DNA of 12,330 bases from Gemmatimonadota bacterium (GCA_003220955.1 QHTW01000095.1:1-12330); one strand, 5' to 3'. Positions 1 to 6,033 are shown, numbered from the stretch's first letter. Program-made: numbers and translations. The notes: generated by a model from the sequence alone, not told the origin.

Positions 1-2
1 TC

Positions 3-587
3 AGCTTACATGGGGAAGGGATTGGGGTGATGATCGGCGATGTCTCGAGTCACGGATTCGGCGCCGCGCTGATCATGGCGCTAGCGATGGCCGCATCCGG
101 TATTCACGCCGAGACGGCGGAATCGCCGCACGAAGCGCTGCGGCGGCTGGAGACGTCACTCGCCGAAGAGCTCGCCGAGACGGAGATGTTCCTCACCTTG
201 TGCTACGCCGTCGCCGATCCGGCAAAGGGCACGCTGACGTACGCGAACGCCGGTCATCCGCATGCGTTTCTGGTGTCGACGGAGAGTGGGGCGATCACCC
301 GGCTCGACGCCACGCGACCGCCGCTCGGGTTGGGCGATGGCGGCCAGGAGCGAGTCGTTTCATTCGAGCGCGGCAAGGCGATTCTCTGTCTGTTTACGGA
401 CGGGTTGGCCGACGCGCGCGGGCCGAGCGGCGAGCGGTTTGGCGAGCAGCGCGTCCTGAGTCACGTCGTGAATCTGCGGAGCCGCCCGGCGCGCCATATT
501 CTCGAAGCAGTATTCACTGACATCGCTGCCTTCACCGGCGGTGCTCCCGCCAACGACGACCGCACGCTCGTTCTGCTCAAGGTTTGA
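3..587 (+). CDS. SpoIIE/RsbU-type PP2C serine phosphatase, 3' part (5' end outside window)
   Basis: The frame is open to the window edge, so only the C-terminal part of the protein is present; the GTG at 27 lies inside a conserved motif and is not the true start. Visible PP2C/SpoIIE motifs are GDVSSHGFGAALIMA (metal-binding Asp, with the usual GHG read as SHG), TYANAGHPHAFL, PPLGLG, FTDGLADARG and the C-terminal NDDRTLVLL, whose acidic residues complete the dinuclear metal site. Family members dephosphorylate phosphoserine on anti-sigma-factor antagonists or similar partner-switch proteins, usually under an N-terminal sensor domain (GAF, PAS, HAMP or response regulator) that cannot be seen here. 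The gene ends in a 4-base TTGA overlap with rsmA, which suggests translational coupling. The family is secure; its substrate and sensor are unknown. Confidence 0.88.
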   Translation, partial: SLHGEGIGVMIGDVSSHGFGAALIMALAMAASGIHAETAESPHEALRRLETSLAEELAETEMFLTLCYAVADPAKGTLTYANAGHPHAFLVSTESGAITRLDATRPPLGLGDGGQERVVSFERGKAILCLFTDGLADARGPSGERFGEQRVLSHVVNLRSRPARHILEAVFTDIAAFTGGAPANDDRTLVLLKV

Positions 588-1360
588 GTCCGCGTCGACT
601 AGGCCAACATTTCCTTAATGATCCGAAGATCCTGGCGAGGATCGTGGATGCGCTCGACTGTTCGCCTGGAGAGACAGTCATCGAAGTAGGTCCTGGGCAA
701 GGGGGTTTGACTCGAGAACTGCTCGCTCGAGGAATTCAGGTCATTGCAATCGAAAAGGATCGTGTGCTCGCCGAGGAGCTGCGGTATCGGGTATCGGGTA
801 TCGGGTGTCAGGTGGTGCAGGGGGACGCCCTCGAATTGGACTGGCATGAGCTTTTTGCCCGGTACCAGATATCCGATACCCGACGGCGCCCGAAGATCAT
901 CGGAAACATCCCCTACTACATCACCTCTCCGTTGATCGATAAGGCGCTCACGCCACCATTGCCGGAGCGCGTGGTCTTCCTGGTTCAGGAGGAGGTGGCG
1001 GACCGCCTTGCCGCGTCGCCGGGGGGCAAAACGTACGGTGCGCTCTCGGTGAATGTGCAGGCGGTATGCCGAGTCGAGAAGGTTTTCACGGTGGCACCGG
1101 GCGCATTCCGGCCGCCGCCGAAAGTGCGCAGTGCATTGATTCGCCTTAGGCCTCTTGCCGAACCGCTCGTCAAGTACGAGGAGATCGAGACGTTGCGTGC
1201 ATTTGTGACGGCGTGCTTCAGCAAGCGTCGGAAGCAGCTCAAGAACGCGGTGCCTATGGTTACAGAAAGACAGCTTCGGGAGCTGGGTTTCGATCCAACG
1301 ATCCGACCGGAGCGGCTTCCGCCAATCGCGTTCGTGCGCTTGCTACGGGCAGCCCAATGA
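584..1360 (+). CDS. rsmA: 16S rRNA (adenine(1518)-N(6)/adenine(1519)-N(6))-dimethyltransferase
   Basis: RsmA (KsgA) uses S-adenosylmethionine to dimethylate two adjacent adenines in the 3' hairpin of 16S rRNA late in 30S assembly. The 258-residue length is normal. Motifs in order: GQHFLND (residues 7-13), SAM-binding EVGPGQGGLT (34-43), the ribose-binding acid in AIEKD (57), GDALELD (80-86), catalytic GNIPYYIT (107-114, a variant of NLPY), and FRPPPKVRSA before the C-terminal helical domain. The start is the TTG at 584, which overlaps the phosphatase stop as TTGA and gives the usual N-terminus just before GQHFL. Oddity: residues about 67-78 and 93-102 are encoded by the two arms of an inverted repeat built of 7-base units (783-884). 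They fill two variable stretches around the conserved GDALELD block. The frame is intact and all catalytic motifs are present, so the enzyme is probably active. Confidence 0.95.
   Translation: MSPRRLGQHFLNDPKILARIVDALDCSPGETVIEVGPGQGGLTRELLARGIQVIAIEKDRVLAEELRYRVSGIGCQVVQGDALELDWHELFARYQISDTRRRPKIIGNIPYYITSPLIDKALTPPLPERVVFLVQEEVADRLAASPGGKTYGALSVNVQAVCRVEKVFTVAPGAFRPPPKVRSALIRLRPLAEPLVKYEEIETLRAFVTACFSKRRKQLKNAVPMVTERQLRELGFDPTIRPERLPPIAFVRLLRAAQ
783..884. repeat. Inverted short-tandem-repeat element, in frame inside rsmA
   Basis: Arm 1 (783-817) is a run of 7-base units: GGTATCG three times, then GGTGTCA and GGTGGTG. Arm 2 (861-884) read on the minus strand gives the same period: GTC, GGGTATCG, GATATCT, GGTACC. 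About 19 of 24 bases are complementary. The 45 or so bases between the arms encode conserved RsmA residues (VVQGDALELDWHELF), so this is not one simple block insertion. TCGGGTGTCAGG (801-812) recurs exactly in the infC-rpmI element (6045-6056). Confidence 0.75.
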
Positions 1361-1375
1361 TACGCCCAATAATTG

Positions 1376-1397
1376 CATATCAATGATTATTGATATG
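1376..1397. promoter_or_regulatory. Probable ArsR operator (perfect 9-4-9 palindrome)
   Basis: Arms CATATCAAT (1376-1384) and ATTGATATG (1389-1397) are perfect inverted repeats around GATT, in an AT-rich island of a GC-rich window. The core ATCAAT-N4-ATTGAT resembles known ArsR/SmtB operators. It lies 34 bases upstream of the arsR start, which fits autorepression. The AT-rich stretch 1367-1400 probably also holds the promoter, but I cannot fix -35 and -10 boxes with confidence. Confidence 0.7.
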
Positions 1398-1436
1398 GTT
1401 TTCGGACGAGAATCCCTGACATGGTCTTCGGATGAG
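1395..1436 (+). repeat. Imperfect 16-base direct repeat between the operator and arsR
   Basis: ATGGTTTTCGGACGAG (1395-1410) and ATGGTCTTCGGATGAG (1421-1436) match at 14 of 16 positions with 26-base spacing. The first copy overlaps the right arm of the palindrome; the second runs into the proposed arsR ATG (1432). It may be a local duplication or a secondary protein-binding site. No function is evident. Confidence 0.5.
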
Positions 1437-1848
1437 CCGCCGCGCCCTGCTTCGGGCCGCCACGAAGCTAGCCCGCCCCCCCAAGGGGGTCTCTGTCCAG
1501 CCACATTCGTTGCCGAGCGAGCTGGCGCACGTGGCGTTGTGGTTTCATGCGCTGTCCGACGTTACCCGGCTAAACATCGTCCAGATGCTTTCTTACCAGG
1601 AACGCTGCGTGGGCGAATTGGAGCAGGTACTCGACGTTCCGCAACCACTCCTCTCCTTTCATCTGAAAGTGCTCAAGGATGCCGGCCTCGTCTGCCGCCG
1701 CCGAGACGGACAATGGGTCTATTACGCGCTTCAGGCCGATGGGTTGAATTTCATAATCGCGTTCATAGAAACCGTGCAGCCCGGAAGGCATGCCGGATGC
1801 GCGCTTGATTGCTGCCGCGCGCTCCGGGCTCTTGCGCCGATGTCCTGA
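1432..1848 (+). CDS. ArsR/SmtB-family winged-helix transcriptional regulator
   Basis: This is a small DNA-binding repressor. The fold is recognisable from FHALSDVTRLNIVQML (about 38-53), ERCVGELEQVL (57-67), the recognition helix VPQPLLSFHLKVLKDAGLV (69-87) and the wing RRRDGQWVYYAL (89-100). Cysteines are C59, in the position of the ArsR ELCVCDL loop although its partner is Gly, C88, and a C-terminal cluster C123/C127/C128. A thiol metal or metalloid site is possible, but the classic pair is missing. No arsenic or metal resistance gene lies nearby, so the signal is unknown. The start is uncertain: the ATG at 1432 has no clear Shine-Dalgarno and gives a 26-residue basic tail encoded by hairpin-rich DNA, whereas TTG at 1510 would begin right at the conserved domain. 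The stop touches the Rex box of the next gene. Confidence 0.85.
   Translation: MSRRALLRAATKLARPPKGVSVQPHSLPSELAHVALWFHALSDVTRLNIVQMLSYQERCVGELEQVLDVPQPLLSFHLKVLKDAGLVCRRRDGQWVYYALQADGLNFIIAFIETVQPGRHAGCALDCCRALRALAPMS
1449..1489. repeat. GC-rich hairpins within the arsR N-terminal region
   Basis: GCTTCG (1449-1454) can pair with CGAAGC (1463-1468), followed by a run of seven C (1476-1482), AA, and five G (1485-1489) that forms a second stem. If arsR starts at TTG 1510 these would lie in its leader; if at ATG 1432 they encode a low-complexity tail. No U-tract follows, so they are not intrinsic terminators. Confidence 0.4.
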
Positions 1849-1868
1849 ATTGTGAAATAGTTCACAAT
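1849..1868. promoter_or_regulatory. Rex operator (Rex box) overlapping the rex start codon
   Basis: ATTGTGAAATAGTTCACAAT is a perfect 8-4-8 palindrome containing the Rex consensus TTGTGAA-N4-TTCACAA (1850-1867). It fills the 18 bases between the arsR stop and the rex ATG, and its last bases are the AT of that ATG. Rex binds such sites when NADH is low and releases them when NADH/NAD+ rises, so rex and probably arcA behind it should be autoregulated by redox state. Confidence 0.92.
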
Positions 1869-2478
1869 GCGGAAGATTTCCGACAGCACGGTGCGGCGGC
1901 TGTCTGTTTACCTACGCTTTCTCGAGCAGGCCCAATCCGCCACCATCTCGTCGGGCGAGTTGGCGCGCTTGGCCGGCACCACATCCGCCCAGGTCCGCAA
2001 AGATCTCTCCTTCTTCGGCTCATTCGGGAAACGCGGCTTGGGCTACGCTGTCCCCGAGCTGGCGCGCCGCATTCGCGACATCCTCGGTCTCGAGCGCGGC
2101 TATCGTGTCGTACTCGTAGGCGCGGGCCGGATGGGCGGGGCACTGGTGCAGTATCAAGGCTTTAAGCAGCGCGGCTTTCACATCACCGCCATCTACGATC
2201 AGGACGCGCGCAAAATCGGCTCGCGCTGGAATGGGTTGATCGTGAGAGACGTTCGCCATCTCGAGACCGATCTCAAGAAGGACCCGAGCGACATCGCCAT
2301 CGTCGTGACGCCCGCCGAGTCGGCGCAGCAGGTCGTCGATCGGCTGGTGCGGAGTGGCGTGAAGGCGATTCTAAACTTTGCGCCGGTGACCTTGAGTGTA
2401 CCCGCCGACGTCGAAGTCAAGACCGTGAACATGGCGCTGGAACTGGAGACGCTGAGCTACTCGCTGGCCAATCGTTAG
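1867..2478 (+). CDS. rex: Redox-sensing transcriptional repressor Rex
   Basis: Rex senses the NADH/NAD+ ratio and represses fermentation and respiration genes when NAD+ dominates. The 203-residue protein has the N-terminal winged helix (TVRRLSVYLRFLE, SSGELARLAGTTSAQVRKDLSFFGSFGKRGLGY, residues 8-60) and a Rossmann NAD(H) domain with VLVGAGRMGGAL (82-93) and an acidic residue after TAIYD (111). The C-terminal helix ALELETLSYSLANR fits the domain-swapped dimer of the family. ATG 1867 matches the usual N-terminus, but there is no room for a Shine-Dalgarno: the preceding bases are the Rex box and the arsR stop. A weak TTGCGC/AATAGT promoter (1832-1837, 1856-1861) would start transcription at about the ATG, so a leaderless mRNA is possible. 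arcA starts 11 bases after the rex stop. Confidence 0.96.
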   Translation: MRKISDSTVRRLSVYLRFLEQAQSATISSGELARLAGTTSAQVRKDLSFFGSFGKRGLGYAVPELARRIRDILGLERGYRVVLVGAGRMGGALVQYQGFKQRGFHITAIYDQDARKIGSRWNGLIVRDVRHLETDLKKDPSDIAIVVTPAESAQQVVDRLVRSGVKAILNFAPVTLSVPADVEVKTVNMALELETLSYSLANR

Positions 2479-2489
2479 CTTTCCCCCCC

Positions 2490-3722
2490 ATGCCCCGGGT
2501 TCACGTCACCTCCGAAATCGGCGCGCTGCGTTCCGTTTTGGTCCATACACCCGGCAAAGAACTCGTGGCCGTCACGCCCGGCACGCGCGAAGACTACCTC
2601 TACGACGATATCATCGACCTCGAGATCGCGCAGCGCGAGCATCGACGGCTCGTCGCGGTTCTGGAACGGTTTGCCGAAGTGCACGAAGTGCGCGATACCC
2701 TGGTCGAGATCGCCGGGCGGCCGGAAGTACGGGAATTTCTCACCACGCGCGCGCTGGAGGTGATTCCGTCCGACGCCCTCGCCAAGCAGATGGCCGCGCT
2801 GTCATCGGAAGATTTTGTTGCGCTCATGGTGGAGGGCGCCCTGGAAGATGGTGGTCCCATCGCTCGTGCGCTGAACGAAGTGGCCTATGCGCTGCCACCG
2901 CTGCCCAATCTGTTCTTCACGCGCGACGTCGGCATCGTGATCGGCGAGCACGCCATCATCGGCTCGATGCGGCACGGTGTCCGCTGGACCGAAGAGCTGC
3001 TCGTCAAAGCGCTGTTCCGCTACGACGCGAAGTTCGAGAACGCCGGCATCTTGTACGACGGCTCCGACGAGAAACGTCTCAACTACACGCTCGAGGGTGG
3101 GGACGTGCACCCCGTCCGGCCCGACCTAATGATTCTTGGATTCAGCGAACGCTCCAGTCCCGCGGCGCTCGACCTGTTGTGCGAGCTCGTCTTCGCGAAC
3201 TGCGCGGTGACGGACGTGATCATCGTCGTGCTCCCCACGGAGCGCACCGCGATCCATCTCGACATGATCTTCACCCAAGTCGATAAAGACCTCTGCGTCG
3301 TCTTTCCGCCTCATTTCGTTGGGCCGGAACGGCTGGCGGTCCTGCATCGGCGCAAACGCTCCAAGGGTGTGAAAGAAGTGCCCAACTTCTTCGCGGCGAT
3401 GCAGGCCGTCGATCACCCGCTCGAGCCGATCTTCTGTGGCGGCAATCAACGGACGGTCCAGGAACGCGAACAGTGGGCTTCGGCCTGCAATTGCTTCGCA
3501 GTACGCCCAGGCGTGGTCCTGAGCTACGACCGCAACGACGCTACGCTCGACGAGCTCACCAACGCCGGCTTTCGGCTCGTCTCGGCCGTGAAGCTGCTGA
3601 CAGGTGATGAGACGGTCGCCGATAACGAGCGCGCGGTAATTTCGATCGAAGGCAGCGAGCTGGTGCGCGGCGGTGGCGGCCCGCGCTGCATGACGCTTCC
3701 GCTCCGACGAGACGATCTCTGA
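2490..3722 (+). CDS. arcA: Arginine deiminase
   Basis: This cytoplasmic enzyme hydrolyses L-arginine to L-citrulline and ammonia, the first step of the arginine deiminase pathway, which yields ATP without oxygen and counters acid stress. The 410 residues match the family length. Guanidino-modifying motifs are present: PNLFFTRD (Asp146), LEGGDV (Glu202, Asp205), HLDMIFT (His256), and the catalytic cysteine in GGGGPRCMTLPL (Cys400). No ornithine carbamoyltransferase (arcB), carbamate kinase (arcC) or antiporter is in the window, so the pathway must be completed elsewhere or the enzyme acts alone. The ATG follows a C-run with no Shine-Dalgarno and lies 11 bases after rex, so co-transcription from the Rex-controlled promoter is likely, which suits an anaerobic energy gene. 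The assignment is strong; the regulation is inferred. Confidence 0.95.
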   Translation: MPRVHVTSEIGALRSVLVHTPGKELVAVTPGTREDYLYDDIIDLEIAQREHRRLVAVLERFAEVHEVRDTLVEIAGRPEVREFLTTRALEVIPSDALAKQMAALSSEDFVALMVEGALEDGGPIARALNEVAYALPPLPNLFFTRDVGIVIGEHAIIGSMRHGVRWTEELLVKALFRYDAKFENAGILYDGSDEKRLNYTLEGGDVHPVRPDLMILGFSERSSPAALDLLCELVFANCAVTDVIIVVLPTERTAIHLDMIFTQVDKDLCVVFPPHFVGPERLAVLHRRKRSKGVKEVPNFFAAMQAVDHPLEPIFCGGNQRTVQEREQWASACNCFAVRPGVVLSYDRNDATLDELTNAGFRLVSAVKLLTGDETVADNERAVISIEGSELVRGGGGPRCMTLPLRRDDL

Positions 3723-3817
3723 CCGGACTTGCGGCGGTCCCGGCTTCATCGCTCACGTCCCGGGCGGTTTCCTTCTTACAGAGCGGGCCGGCCGGAAGCC
3801 TGGCGATCGTTCGCGAC

Positions 3818-4498
3818 GTGCTGGGCATTGCGCAGGCGAACCGGCACACCGCCGACCGCATTGCCGCGACGCTGCTGGCCCCCGACAAACGGTTCAGCCG
3901 GACGGCCGACGGCCGCTGGACCCTCACCACGCCACCACCCGCAGCGAGCCCGTTGCTCGAAGCCTGCCGCTGGGCGGTGGTGGACGTCGAAACCACCGGG
4001 GTGCGCGCGTTCCGTGGCGACCGCATCATGGAAATCGCCGTGGTCAGGCTCGACGGCACCGTCGCGTTCCGCTCGCTGGTCAATCCGGGCATTCCGATCC
4101 CGCAATTCATCGCCGGGCTGACCGGGATCGACGCCCCGATGGTGCGCAACGCCCCACCGTTCGAAGCGATCGTCGCTGAGGTGCTCAAGGCCCTCGAGGG
4201 CTGCGTGTTCGTGGCGCACAATGCGCGCTTCGATTGGGCCTTTGTGTCGACGGAGATCGAACGCGCCACGGGGCTGCTGCTGCAGGGGCCGCGCGTGTGC
4301 ACGGTGCGGCTCGCGCGCAAGCTCCTGCCCGATTTGCCACGGCGCAATCTCGACACGGTCAGCTATCACTTCGGCATCGAGATCGAGGGAAGGCACCGGG
4401 CAACGGGGGATGCCGTTGCCGCGGCCAAATGCCTGGCAAGGCTGCTGCGATTGGCGCAGGGGAACGGGGCCACGACGTTGACGGATTTGGTGAATTGA
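3818..4498 (+). CDS. DnaQ-like (DEDDh) 3'-5' exonuclease
   Basis: A 3'-5' exonuclease of the DNA polymerase III epsilon fold. All three Exo motifs are present: VVDVETTG (Asp56, Glu58), FVAHNARFDWAF (His134, Asp139) and HRATGDAVAAAK (His193, Asp198), so the two-metal DEDDh site is complete. It could proofread, repair or degrade DNA or RNA; the substrate is not evident, and its position away from dnaE argues against calling it dnaQ. The start is unsettled. GTG 3818 is the first conventional start, but the frame stays open upstream past the arcA stop, and the extra residues (RAVSFLQSGPAGSLAIVRDVLGI) look like a genuine helical N-terminal domain continuous with ANRHTADRIAATLL. The only upstream candidates are CTG 3719, overlapping the arcA stop as CTGA, and CTG 3800. 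The 3' end overlaps the next gene by TTGA. Confidence 0.88.
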   Translation: MLGIAQANRHTADRIAATLLAPDKRFSRTADGRWTLTTPPPAASPLLEACRWAVVDVETTGVRAFRGDRIMEIAVVRLDGTVAFRSLVNPGIPIPQFIAGLTGIDAPMVRNAPPFEAIVAEVLKALEGCVFVAHNARFDWAFVSTEIERATGLLLQGPRVCTVRLARKLLPDLPRRNLDTVSYHFGIEIEGRHRATGDAVAAAKCLARLLRLAQGNGATTLTDLVN

Positions 4499-5343
4499 CC
4501 CACACCACCTTCAAAGTTGGTCGCCTCACCTGCCACGCCCTTGAAGCCGGTCTCCAGCATCTCGACGGCGGGGCGATGTTCGGTATCGTTCCGAAAGCGC
4601 TCTGGGCGCGCCGAGCTCCGCCCGACGAGCGCAATCGCATTCCTCTCGCGTTGCGGTGCCTGCTCATCGAGCACGATGCCGGCCTGGTATTGATCGACAC
4701 CGGAATCGGCAACAAGGAGAATACGAAGTTCATCGACATTTACGGCGTCGAGAACAAGGGGGCGAACGGCCGCACGCAGCTCGAAGACGCGCTCGCCGCC
4801 CTTGGGCATCGCCCTGAGGACATTCGCCGCGTCATCAACACCCACCTGCATTTCGACCATGCTGGTGGCAACCTGTCGCGTGAGGGACTCTCATTCCCAA
4901 GCGCGCAGTACATCGTGCAGCGGCGCGAGCTCCACTTTGCCCGGCACACCAATGAGCGCACCGCGGGCAGCTATCTCGCGCCCAATTTCGAAGGCATCCC
5001 GTTCCAGCTGATCGATGGGGAGACCGAGATTCTGCCGGGGATCCGCGGGCTGCCGACACCAGGACACGTCCCATATCACCAGTCGATCCTCATCCAAAGC
5101 GCCGGCGAGACCGCGTGCTTCGTGGCGGACCTGGTGCCGACGTCCGCCCATCTGCCATTGCCCTGGATCATGGGCTACGACCTGGAGCCGCTGGTCACGC
5201 TCGAAACCCGCCGCCGCATCTACCAGCGGGCGGAGGCGGAGGGGTGGCTGCTGGTGTTCGAACACGACCCCCACGTCGTATCGGGTCGCCTGGCTCGAGA
5301 AGAGAAAGGCTTTGGACTTGTCGAGCAGCGGGTGCTCGGCTAG
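4495..5343 (+). CDS. Metallo-beta-lactamase-fold hydrolase
   Basis: A cytoplasmic metal-dependent hydrolase (282 residues; no signal peptide or membrane segment seen) of the MBL superfamily. Zinc ligands: THLHFDHAG (His117, His119, Asp121, His122), PTPGH (His191), VADLVPT (Asp212) and FEHDPH (His257). The pattern resembles the branch that includes N-acyl-homoserine lactonases and related esterases, but the substrate cannot be read from sequence. I chose TTG 4495: it overlaps the exonuclease stop as TTGA and gives MTHTTFKVGRLTCH, the natural start of the fold. The reading frame extends further upstream only as low-complexity sequence antiparallel to the exonuclease coding sense. The gene ends just before the infC leader and is probably the last of the arcA-exonuclease-MBL group. 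Confidence 0.88.
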   Translation: MTHTTFKVGRLTCHALEAGLQHLDGGAMFGIVPKALWARRAPPDERNRIPLALRCLLIEHDAGLVLIDTGIGNKENTKFIDIYGVENKGANGRTQLEDALAALGHRPEDIRRVINTHLHFDHAGGNLSREGLSFPSAQYIVQRRELHFARHTNERTAGSYLAPNFEGIPFQLIDGETEILPGIRGLPTPGHVPYHQSILIQSAGETACFVADLVPTSAHLPLPWIMGYDLEPLVTLETRRRIYQRAEAEGWLLVFEHDPHVVSGRLAREEKGFGLVEQRVLG

Positions 5344-5346
5344 CTT
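5318..5346 (+). promoter_or_regulatory. Weak candidate sigma-70 promoter for the infC operon
   Basis: TTGTCG (5318-5323), a 17-base spacer and TAGCTT (5341-5346) at the end of the MBL gene could serve as -35 and -10. Transcription would start near 5353, so the transcript would include both alternative hairpins of the infC leader. The match to consensus is modest. Confidence 0.25.
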
Positions 5347-5443
5347 GGTGTCGACAATACGGTAAGTGGGCTGCGGGCCCCACCCCATGCCTCTCGTGGA
5401 GAGTGCTTCAGGGTTCTCGAGACCTCACCAACAGTGAGGAATT

Positions 5444-5476
5444 GCGGATCTTGGGATAACCGGGGTCCGCGTTTTT
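5444..5476 (+). terminator. Intrinsic terminator/attenuator just upstream of infC
   Basis: The stem pairs 5444-5454 with 5460-5470 (11 pairs, three of them G-U) around the loop GATAA, followed directly by GTTTTT (5471-5476). It ends 25 bases before the proposed infC start. It could end read-through from the upstream genes, attenuate infC, or do both. Confidence 0.65.
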
Positions 5477-5486
5477 ACTTTCTGTG

Positions 5487-5492
5487 AAGGAG
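5487..5492 (+). promoter_or_regulatory. Shine-Dalgarno for infC, supporting a CTG start
   Basis: AAGGAG is followed by a 9-base spacer and CTG at 5502. The conventional in-frame GTG at 5484 lies upstream of and partly abuts this site, so it could not use it and has no other Shine-Dalgarno. Confidence 0.65.
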
Positions 5493-5501
5493 ATCGCACA
5501 G

Positions 5502-6032
5502 CTGCCACCTCTCGACAACAATAGCAAAGCACCCCGCACGCGCGTCAATCGGCAAATTCGCATCAGTCCGGTGCGCGTGATCGCGGACAACGGCGACCAG
5601 CTGGGCGTGTTGACGATCGATGAAGCCCTGGCCGCTGCGCATGAACGGGGCCTGGATCTCGTGGAAGTCGCGCCGCTCGCCCGGCCGCCGGTCGTCAAGA
5701 TCATGGACTACGGGAAGTTCAAGTTCGAGCAGGCCAAGGCCGCGCGCGCCGCCAAGAAAAAGCAGCACGTGATTCACCTGAAGGAAGTGAAGTATCGTCC
5801 GGGTATCGACGATCACGACTTCGATTTCAAGACGCGGCACGCCCGCGAGTTCTTGGCCGATGGCAACAAGGTGAAGGTGACGATGATGTACCGCGGCCGG
5901 CAGATGGCGCACATCGAGCTGGGCCGGGAAGTGCTGGATCGCGTCGCACAAGAACTGAAGGACATAGGAAAGATTGAGCAAGAGCCGAAGCTGGAAGGAC
6001 GCAACATGTCCATGGTGCTGGCACCAAAATGA
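5502..6032 (+). CDS. infC: Translation initiation factor IF-3
   Basis: IF3 binds the 30S subunit, prevents premature 50S joining and rejects initiation at wrong codons or tRNAs. From CTG 5502 the product is 176 residues. The N-domain begins RVNRQIRISPVRVIADNGDQLGV (about 14-36), followed by LDLVEVAP and PVVKIMDYGKFKFEQ (64-77), the basic linker KAARAAKKKQHVIHLKEVKYRPGID, and the C-domain KVTMMYRGRQMAHIELGREVLDRV, ending EGRNMSMVLAPK. The start choice rests on the AAGGAG at 5487 with a 9-base spacer; GTG 5484 would add six residues but has no ribosome site. IF3 genes in other bacteria often use rare starts (AUU in E. coli) so that IF3 represses its own translation, and this fits. It heads the translation operon, behind an attenuator-like leader. 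Confidence 0.95.
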   Translation: MPPLDNNSKAPRTRVNRQIRISPVRVIADNGDQLGVLTIDEALAAAHERGLDLVEVAPLARPPVVKIMDYGKFKFEQAKAARAAKKKQHVIHLKEVKYRPGIDDHDFDFKTRHAREFLADGNKVKVTMMYRGRQMAHIELGREVLDRVAQELKDIGKIEQEPKLEGRNMSMVLAPK

Positions 6033-6033
6033 A

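Larger units (their letters stand above)
5373..5501 (+). promoter_or_regulatory. infC leader with mutually exclusive hairpins (attenuator)
   Basis: This 129-base segment lies between the MBL gene and infC. It holds small hairpins CTCTC/GAGAG (5391-5403) and CCTCAC/GTGAGG (5423-5439), then the terminator-like hairpin at 5444. GCGGGCCCC (5373-5381) can form nine pairs, one a G-U, with GGGGTCCGC (5462-5470), the 3' arm of that terminator; the two pairings exclude each other. In Bacillus subtilis, L20 controls the infC-rpmI-rplT operon by such leader attenuation. The same gene order here makes L20 feedback plausible, though I cannot show L20 binding from sequence. Confidence 0.5.

Noticed and set aside
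1383..1808. Open frame of 141 residues overlapping arsR in another frame
   Set aside because: Arg/Pro-rich composition with no recognisable motif, and it runs through the clear ArsR winged-helix coding sequence in a different frame. It is a shadow of high GC.
3126..4396. Several antisense open frames opposite arcA and the exonuclease
   Set aside because: No motifs, low-complexity composition, and complete overlap with well-supported sense genes.
4234..4494. Longer N-terminus for the MBL hydrolase
   Set aside because: This stretch is out-of-frame exonuclease sequence, Ala/Gly/Arg-rich; TTG 4495 with a TTGA overlap begins at the natural start of the fold.
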